A DNA stretch of 10,671 nt from JBOGGX01 sp050744245 (GTDB lineage: Bacteria; Actinomycetota; Acidimicrobiia; Acidimicrobiales; JBOGGX01). The DNA lies in contig JBOGGX010000091.1 of the NCBI GenBank assembly GCA_050744245.1, positions 1-10,671 of the forward strand. Reading direction: 5' to 3'. This document shows positions 6,084-10,671 of the stretch, in pieces; positions within the stretch are counted from its first letter, which is position 1; each line of letters opens with the position of its first letter. A program made the translations under genes and the position numbers. The notes beneath the pieces are model-generated. The model searched no databases. It worked only from the letters and a program-made list of their open reading frames with translations, and was not told the DNA's origin.

Positions 6084-7489
6084 GTGAGCGCAACGTCCTC
6101 AGGGAGCCGGTCGACCGGTTCGTCCAGCAATTGGCGCCGGTCGTGGCCGCCGTTGCCATCGAGATCGAGGGCGTGACGGCCGACAAGCTGCGGCGCGACG
6201 TCGTGCTGGAGGCGTTCAACCTGTGCGCCGGCTTCATCGACGCGGACGGGTTGCACACCGACGACGAGCTGTGGGCGCTGATCGGCGGGTTCGCCGGAGT
6301 GCTCGACACCCAGCTCGGCGGGGCCACGCCGCGCGACGTCCGCAAGGCCGGGCTGGTGGACGGGAAGGTGCGCTACCTCGAGAGGCCGTCGACGCTGTTC
6401 GATATCCTCGTTCGCTCCGACGCCAAGCGGGGCACGGGCCATGCCCGCATGTACTACGAGCGCAGCCTCGAGCTCGCCTTCGCCATCGCCTCGATCGACC
6501 TGCACACGGCCCGAGCCGAGCTCGAGGCCATCGAGCGATTCCGCGGCGTGCTGTTGCAGGCCATCAACCAGGCCGCCGGTCGTGGCCAACCGGTGGCCGC
6601 CGGTGGCGATCCGGTCGCGGCCGCCGCCGCGGTGGCCGAGGTCGAGGCCGCCCCGCTCGAGCCGCCCCGGCCGATCGAGGAACTGATGGCCGAGCTCGAC
6701 GCCCTGATCGGGTTGGATGGCGTCAAGAAGGAGGTGCGGCTCGTCACCGACCTGCTCCGGGTGGAGAAGATCCGCAGCGACCGGAAGCTGCCGACGCTGG
6801 ACCAGAGCCGGCACCTCGTGTTCACCGGCAACCCGGGGACGGGGAAGACCACCGTGGCCCGGCTGCTGGCCCAGCTCTACCGGACGCTGGGTGTCGTGGA
6901 CAAGGGCCACCTGGTCGAAACCGACCGGTCGCAACTGGTCGCCGGCTACGTCGGTCAGACCGCCATCCAGGTGCGCGACGTGTTCGACCGGGCCGAGGAG
7001 GGCGTGATCCTCGTCGACGAGGCCTACTCGCTCATGCGCGGGGGCGAGCGCGACTTCGGTCGGGAGGCCATCGACACCATCGTCAAGCTGGCCGAAGACC
7101 GGCGCGACTCGGTCGTGGTGATCGTGGCCGGCTACCCGAACGAGATGGAGGAGTTCCTCGACTTCAACCCGGGCATGCGGTCGCGCTTTCCTCGGGTCAT
7201 CTACTTCCCCGACTACACCGGGCCCGAACTGGTCAAGATCTTCGAATCGATCGGCGCCAAGGGCCAGTACCGGCTGAACGACGAGGCCAGGGCCAAGCTG
7301 CTGGCCTGGTTCGATGCCGCCCCCCGCAGCAAGGGTTTCGGCAACGGCCGGTTGGCCCGCAACCTCTTCGAATCGGCCGTGGCCCATCAGGCCAGCCGTC
7401 TGGTCGCCATCGCCGAGCCGACGGACGAGCAGCTGGTGACGTTCGTCGCCGACGACATCCCCGAACCGGGCCAGGGCCTCTCGTCGTGA
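6080..7489 (+). CDS. CbxX/SpoVK-type AAA+ ATPase with TerB-like N-terminal domain
   Basis: 469 residues. Residues 30-165 look like a helical TerB-type domain, with the acidic motif DADGLHTDDELWAL (54-67) that in TerB relatives binds metal. An Ala/Pro/Glu-rich linker (about 166-200) leads to a CbxX/CfqX-type AAA+ core. Its motifs are Walker A GNPGTGKT (250-257), pore loop GYVGQT (289-294), Walker B VILVDEAYSL (309-318), arginine finger region NPGMRSRF (363-370) and sensor-2 region GNGRLARN (421-428). All ATPase residues are present. CbxX-type rings remodel protein partners; TerB-linked members occur in Ter-type stress clusters. Rubisco activation, the role of the namesake, is not indicated here. 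First gene of a tight four-gene run ending in pspA. Its stop overlaps the GTG of the next gene (GTGA). Substrate unknown. Confidence 0.88.
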   Translation: MSERNVLREPVDRFVQQLAPVVAAVAIEIEGVTADKLRRDVVLEAFNLCAGFIDADGLHTDDELWALIGGFAGVLDTQLGGATPRDVRKAGLVDGKVRYLERPSTLFDILVRSDAKRGTGHARMYYERSLELAFAIASIDLHTARAELEAIERFRGVLLQAINQAAGRGQPVAAGGDPVAAAAAVAEVEAAPLEPPRPIEELMAELDALIGLDGVKKEVRLVTDLLRVEKIRSDRKLPTLDQSRHLVFTGNPGTGKTTVARLLAQLYRTLGVVDKGHLVETDRSQLVAGYVGQTAIQVRDVFDRAEEGVILVDEAYSLMRGGERDFGREAIDTIVKLAEDRRDSVVVIVAGYPNEMEEFLDFNPGMRSRFPRVIYFPDYTGPELVKIFESIGAKGQYRLNDEARAKLLAWFDAAPRSKGFGNGRLARNLFESAVAHQASRLVAIAEPTDEQLVTFVADDIPEPGQGLSS

Positions 7490-8250
7490 ACGCCAGGGCC
7501 ACCATCTCGCCGCTGGCGATCGTGCTCGGCGTCGTCGGCGCCCTGCTCGGCGCGCTCGTCGGCAGCGCCGTGCTGCCCGCCGTCATCGGCGCCCTCGTCG
7601 GGTGGGCCGCCGGCACGGCCGCGACGGTCGCGTGGCGACGAATGGGCGCCCCACCGATCAACCGTCGCGTCGACCCCTTCGCCGTGAGCGAGCCGTGGCG
7701 CCGGCCGGTGCAGGACGCCATACAGGCCCGCAACCGGTTCACCGCGGCGCTCGCGCCCGCCCGGGCCGGTCCGGTGCGCGATCGGCTCGTCGAGTTCGCA
7801 GCCAGGATCGACCGCGGTGTCGAGGAAACGTGGCGCATCGCGCGGGAGGGCCAGTCGATCACCGAGGCCAGGCGCCGCATCGACCGCCGGGCGGCGGCGG
7901 CCGAGCTCGATCGGCTGCGGGCCGACGGCGAGCGGCTGGCGTCGGACCGGTCCGCCGCCGACACCGCGGCCGCCCTCGAGTCGCAGCTGGCGTCGGCCGA
8001 ACGGCTCGACCGCACGCTCAACGACACGAAGGCCAGACTCCAGTTGCTCAACGCCCGGCTCGACGAGGCCGTGGCCCGGGCGTCCGAGCTCGTCGTCGTC
8101 GCCGACAAGGGCGCCGACCTGGCCGGGCTCGGGGCCCAGATCGACGACGTCGTCCACGACATGGAGGCGCTGCGGCTGGCGCTCGAGGAGGTGGACGAGA
8201 TCGGTCGGCCACCGGAGCTTCCCGGCTCGTCCGAGCCGGCGCCCGGCTAG
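7486..8250 (+). CDS. Unrecognised membrane-anchored coiled-coil protein
   Basis: 254 residues that I do not recognise as a named family. The N-terminus (about 7-49) is a Gly/Ala-rich hydrophobic stretch long enough for a two-helix membrane hairpin, with repeated small-residue spacing (GVVGALLGALVG). It ends in WRRMGAPPINRR, so by the positive-inside rule the rest is cytoplasmic. From about 100 to 240 it is charged, helical and rich in Arg, Glu, Ala and Leu, with a probable coiled coil at about 130-240. The tail (241-254) is Pro/Ser-rich. The GTG start at 7486 overlaps the AAA+ stop by 4 nt and gives the membrane segment at the very N-terminus. The reading frame is open further upstream, but only as an out-of-frame shadow of the AAA+ gene. 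Its place between a CbxX-type ATPase and MurJ/PspA suggests a membrane adaptor or ATPase client; this is inference. Confidence 0.8.
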   Translation: MNARATISPLAIVLGVVGALLGALVGSAVLPAVIGALVGWAAGTAATVAWRRMGAPPINRRVDPFAVSEPWRRPVQDAIQARNRFTAALAPARAGPVRDRLVEFAARIDRGVEETWRIAREGQSITEARRRIDRRAAAAELDRLRADGERLASDRSAADTAAALESQLASAERLDRTLNDTKARLQLLNARLDEAVARASELVVVADKGADLAGLGAQIDDVVHDMEALRLALEEVDEIGRPPELPGSSEPAPG

Positions 8251-8254
8251 CGCC

Positions 8255-9895
8255 GTGGACGGCAACCTCACCGACGAGGACGAGATCGCCACGGCGGAGC
8301 CGTCGGTCGCGGTCGCCAGCGACGTCACGACCGGTCGCCTCGTCCAATCGAGTGCGGTCGTCGCCGTCGGCACGGCCGCCAGCCGCATCACCGGGCTGGT
8401 TCGGGTCGCGGTCATCGGCGCCGTGTTCGGGCTCGGCGCCCTGGCCGACTCCTACGCCCTGGCCAACAACACGCCGAACATGGTGTACGAGCTCATCCTC
8501 GGCGGGGTCCTGTCGGCCACGCTGGTGCCGATCCTGGTCGAACAGGCCGGGCGCGACGACCCGGACGGGGCCTCGGCGATCGTGACCGTGGCCGCCGTCG
8601 TGCTGGTCGTCATCTCCGCGATCGGGGTGGTCGCTGCGCCGGCCATCTTCCAGCTCTACGCCTGGCGGCTCACGCCGGAGGAGGCCGCGGTCCAGGCCGA
8701 GTTGGCCGTGCCGTTCATGCGGATGTTCCTCCCCCAGATGTTCTTCTACGGCCTGACCGCCCTGGCGACCGCGCTGCTCCACGCCCGCCGCCGGTTCTTC
8801 GCCCCCGCGTTCAGCCCGATCCTCAACAACGTCGTGGTGTGTGCCGCGCTGCTGCTGGCGGCGGCCGTGGCCGGCGAGACCCTCACGTTCGCGCTAGTAC
8901 GCGAGAACGTCGGCCTCCAGCTCCTCATCGGTCTGGGCACGACCGCAGGCATCGTGGCCATGACCGTGCCGCTGGTGCCCGCGGTGCGCAGGGCCGGCTG
9001 GCGGCTGCGATGGAACCTCGACTGGAAGCACCCGGCGGTCATCCAGGTGCTCCGCCTGTCGGGGTGGACGGTCGGCTACGTCGCCGCCAACCAGGTGGGG
9101 CTGGCCGTGTTGCTCGCCCTCGCCTACGACCAACCCGGTCAGGTCGCGGCCTACACGTTCGCGTTCGTCTTCTTCCAGCTGCCCCACGGCCTCATCGCGG
9201 TCTCGTTCATGACCACGTTCGTTCCCGAGATGGCCGACGCCGCCATCCGCCGCGACTGGCCCGCCTACCGTGACCGGCTCTCGCTCGGCATTCGGCTCAT
9301 GGCTACGCTGATCCTGCCGGCCAGCATCGGCTACGTCCTACTCAGCCGGCCACTGGTGTCGGTGCTGCTGCAACGGGGCGAGTTCGACGCCGCCGACGCC
9401 AGGCTCACGGCCGGCGTGCTGGCGGGCTTCGCCGTCGGGTTGCTCGGCTTCAGCGTGTACCTGTTCGCGCTCCGCGGGTTCTACGCCCTGCGCGACACGA
9501 GGACACCGTTCGTGCTCAACCTCGTCGCCAACGGGTTGAAGGTCGCCCTCGCCGTCGCGCTCGTCGGCGACCACGGCGCCAAGGGCCTCGCCCTGGCCTA
9601 CGCCGTGTCGTACTCGGTCGTCGCCGTGGTGGCCCTGGTCGTCCTGGGCCGAAGGGTCGGCGGCATCCATGGACGCCGGCTGGCGGCGAGCCTGGCCCGG
9701 CTGACCCTCGCCGCCGCGGTGATGGGCGTGGCCGTCTGGGTGGTGACCAGGACGGTGGGCGGTCCGACGGGTGGCGAAGCGGTGCTGCAGGTGACGGTGG
9801 CGGTGGTGGTCGGTGTCGCCGTGTACGCCGCCGCCCTGCTGTTGCTGCGGGCCGACGAGATCGGCGGGCTTCGATCCCGACTGCGGCGCCGATAG
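8255..9895 (+). CDS. murJ: Lipid II flippase MurJ (MviN family)
   Basis: 546 residues with about 14 hydrophobic helices, as expected for a MOP-superfamily lipid II flippase that moves the peptidoglycan precursor across the inner membrane. The N-terminal family segment SRITGLVRVAVIGAVFG (43-59) carries R44 and R50, matching arginines known to matter in E. coli MurJ. NNTPNMVYELILGGVLSATLVP (71-92) and LRGFYALRDTRTPFVLN (406-422) are also typical. The E. coli arginine within the LPNLLRR segment is replaced by Tyr-Glu-Leu here, as is usual in actinobacterial proteins. Unlike the mycobacterial MviN, it ends soon after the last helix and has no pseudokinase tail. The GTG at 8255 lies 4 nt after the coiled-coil gene stop; it leaves a 28-residue acidic leader before the first helix. 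No ribosome binding site is visible, so coupling is likely. Confidence 0.95.
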   Translation: MDGNLTDEDEIATAEPSVAVASDVTTGRLVQSSAVVAVGTAASRITGLVRVAVIGAVFGLGALADSYALANNTPNMVYELILGGVLSATLVPILVEQAGRDDPDGASAIVTVAAVVLVVISAIGVVAAPAIFQLYAWRLTPEEAAVQAELAVPFMRMFLPQMFFYGLTALATALLHARRRFFAPAFSPILNNVVVCAALLLAAAVAGETLTFALVRENVGLQLLIGLGTTAGIVAMTVPLVPAVRRAGWRLRWNLDWKHPAVIQVLRLSGWTVGYVAANQVGLAVLLALAYDQPGQVAAYTFAFVFFQLPHGLIAVSFMTTFVPEMADAAIRRDWPAYRDRLSLGIRLMATLILPASIGYVLLSRPLVSVLLQRGEFDAADARLTAGVLAGFAVGLLGFSVYLFALRGFYALRDTRTPFVLNLVANGLKVALAVALVGDHGAKGLALAYAVSYSVVAVVALVVLGRRVGGIHGRRLAASLARLTLAAAVMGVAVWVVTRTVGGPTGGEAVLQVTVAVVVGVAVYAAALLLLRADEIGGLRSRLRRR

Positions 9896-9898
9896 GCT
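9893..9898 (+). promoter_or_regulatory. Possible internal -10 element ahead of pspA
   Basis: TAGGCT fits TANNNT and ends 8 nt before the ATG at 9907, the same spacing as at the VOC gene. Its first three bases are also the murJ stop codon, so it could be coincidental. If real, it would let pspA be expressed apart from the operon. Confidence 0.35.
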
Positions 9899-9906
9899 CC
9901 GAGCCC

Positions 9907-10671
9907 ATGATCAAGGCTCTCCGACGCTGGTGGAAGTACCTCACGGCCAAGGTCTCCGGTTCGCTCGACGAACGGGCCGACCCGAAGGTGCAGCTCGAAC
10001 AGGCGATCATGGAGGCGCAGGAGCAGCATCGGCGGCTCAAGGAACAGGCGGCCAACGTGATCGCCAACCAGAAGCAGACCGACATGCGGCTCAGCCGGGC
10101 CATGGAGGAGATGGAGCGGGTCAACGGCAACGCCCGTCAGGCCGTGCTCATGGCCGACGAGGCGGGCAAGAAGGGCAACCAGACCAAGGCCGTCGAGTAC
10201 ACGAACGCGGCCGAGGCCTTCGCCAACCGGCTCATCGCCCTCGAGCAGGAGGTCGACACCCTCAAGACCCTGAGCCTCCAGTCGACCCAGGCGGCCGAGC
10301 AGGCCAAGGTCGCCGTCACCCAGAACGCCAACGCCCTGCAGAAGAAGCTCAGCGAGCGCCAGCGCCTGATGTCGCAGATCGACCAGGTCAAGATGCAGGA
10401 ACAGCTCAACAAGGCCATGGCGTCGCTGTCCGAGACCGTCGGCGAAGACGTCCCCACCCTCGAGGAGGTGCGGGAGAAGATCGAGACCCGTTACGCCCGG
10501 GCCCGGGGCATGGCCGAGCTCCAGTCGACGTCGGTCGAGTCACACATGCTCGAGATCGAGCAGGCGTCGATGAATGCCGAGGCCCAGAACCGCCTGGCCC
10601 AGATCAGGGCCCAGCTCGGCCTGGCCCCGGCCGAGACGCCGGCCGACAAGCCGGTGGCTGCGGTCGAGGGC
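9907..10671 (+). CDS. PspA/IM30 family membrane-stress protein (C-terminus cut by window edge)
   Basis: 255 codons are open to the right edge and no stop is reached. The start MIKALRRWWKYL is the amphipathic helix that lets PspA/IM30 (ESCRT-III-like) proteins bind stressed inner membrane. ERADPKVQLEQAIMEAQEQ (22-40) follows as the usual second segment, then a long continuous coiled coil to about 235. The tail is Ala/Pro-rich (LGLAPAETPADKPVAAVEG). Family members polymerise on damaged membrane and maintain its integrity; some also inhibit a transcription activator. At 220-260 residues usual for the family, the protein is nearly complete here. It begins 11 nt after murJ, which puts a membrane-repair protein together with a lipid II flippase. 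Peripheral, on the cytoplasmic face. No PspF or other Psp regulator is in view. Confidence 0.93.
   Translation, partial: MIKALRRWWKYLTAKVSGSLDERADPKVQLEQAIMEAQEQHRRLKEQAANVIANQKQTDMRLSRAMEEMERVNGNARQAVLMADEAGKKGNQTKAVEYTNAAEAFANRLIALEQEVDTLKTLSLQSTQAAEQAKVAVTQNANALQKKLSERQRLMSQIDQVKMQEQLNKAMASLSETVGEDVPTLEEVREKIETRYARARGMAELQSTSVESHMLEIEQASMNAEAQNRLAQIRAQLGLAPAETPADKPVAAVEG

Noticed and set aside
6047..7387. N-terminal extension of proA by about 447 codons
   Set aside because: The extension is the complement of the AAA+ ATPase gene. ProA of normal length begins at 6046 with a good -10 hexamer just upstream.
6223..7485. Long upstream extension of the coiled-coil gene
   Set aside because: It overlaps the AAA+ gene in another frame and is Arg/Gly-rich out-of-frame text. 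The GTG at 7486 with stop-start overlap is a better start.
7817..8254. Upstream ATG start for MurJ
   Set aside because: The sequence before 8255 is Arg/Ser/Pro-rich text overlapping the coiled-coil gene in another frame; MurJ proteins do not carry such an extension.
1..10671. tRNA, rRNA, CRISPR array, insertion sequence, prophage or toxin-antitoxin genes
   Set aside because: Looked for on both strands by eye; no cloverleaf, spaced repeat array, transposase motif or phage gene was found.

Overview
The window is very GC-rich, with G or C at nearly every third codon position, frequent GTG starts and almost no Shine-Dalgarno sequences. Several start codons sit 6-8 nt behind a TANNNT hexamer, the arrangement of leaderless mRNAs. 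With an actinobacterial-type MurJ, this points to a high-GC actinobacterium, perhaps of the Acidimicrobiia. That placement is an inference. The DNA is densely coding, no stretch over 100 bp lacks a gene, and I see no rRNA, tRNA, CRISPR array, transposase or phage gene.

Left part (1-2391, minus strand): a MoxR/CoxD-type AAA+ ATPase followed by a CoxE-type von Willebrand A (VWA) protein whose C-terminus is cut by the window edge. This is the usual ATPase-adaptor pair that remodels or matures a partner. The partner is not in the window. A 62-bp divergent spacer with a perfect 16-bp palindrome separates it from the next gene.

Centre (2454-4702, plus strand): a histidine phosphatase, a glyoxalase-like VOC protein, a broken alpha/alpha-toroid-like gene, and a gamma-glutamylcyclotransferase-like protein. 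The broken gene is read in two frames and seems to have lost its middle. The short gene overlapping its end is in the same frame as its front half. A structured 81-bp inverted repeat fills the gap to the convergent proA gene (4796-6046, minus strand), the proline-pathway glutamate-5-semialdehyde dehydrogenase.

Right part (6080-10671, plus strand): a tight four-gene run. It encodes a CbxX/SpoVK-type AAA+ ATPase with a TerB-like N-terminus, an unrecognised membrane-anchored coiled-coil protein, the lipid II flippase MurJ, and a PspA/IM30 protein that runs off the right edge. Gaps are a 4-nt overlap, 4 nt and 11 nt. The set looks like an envelope-stress module that combines Ter-type and Psp-type parts with cell-wall precursor export. 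It is the most interesting gene arrangement here, although each family except the coiled-coil protein is known.
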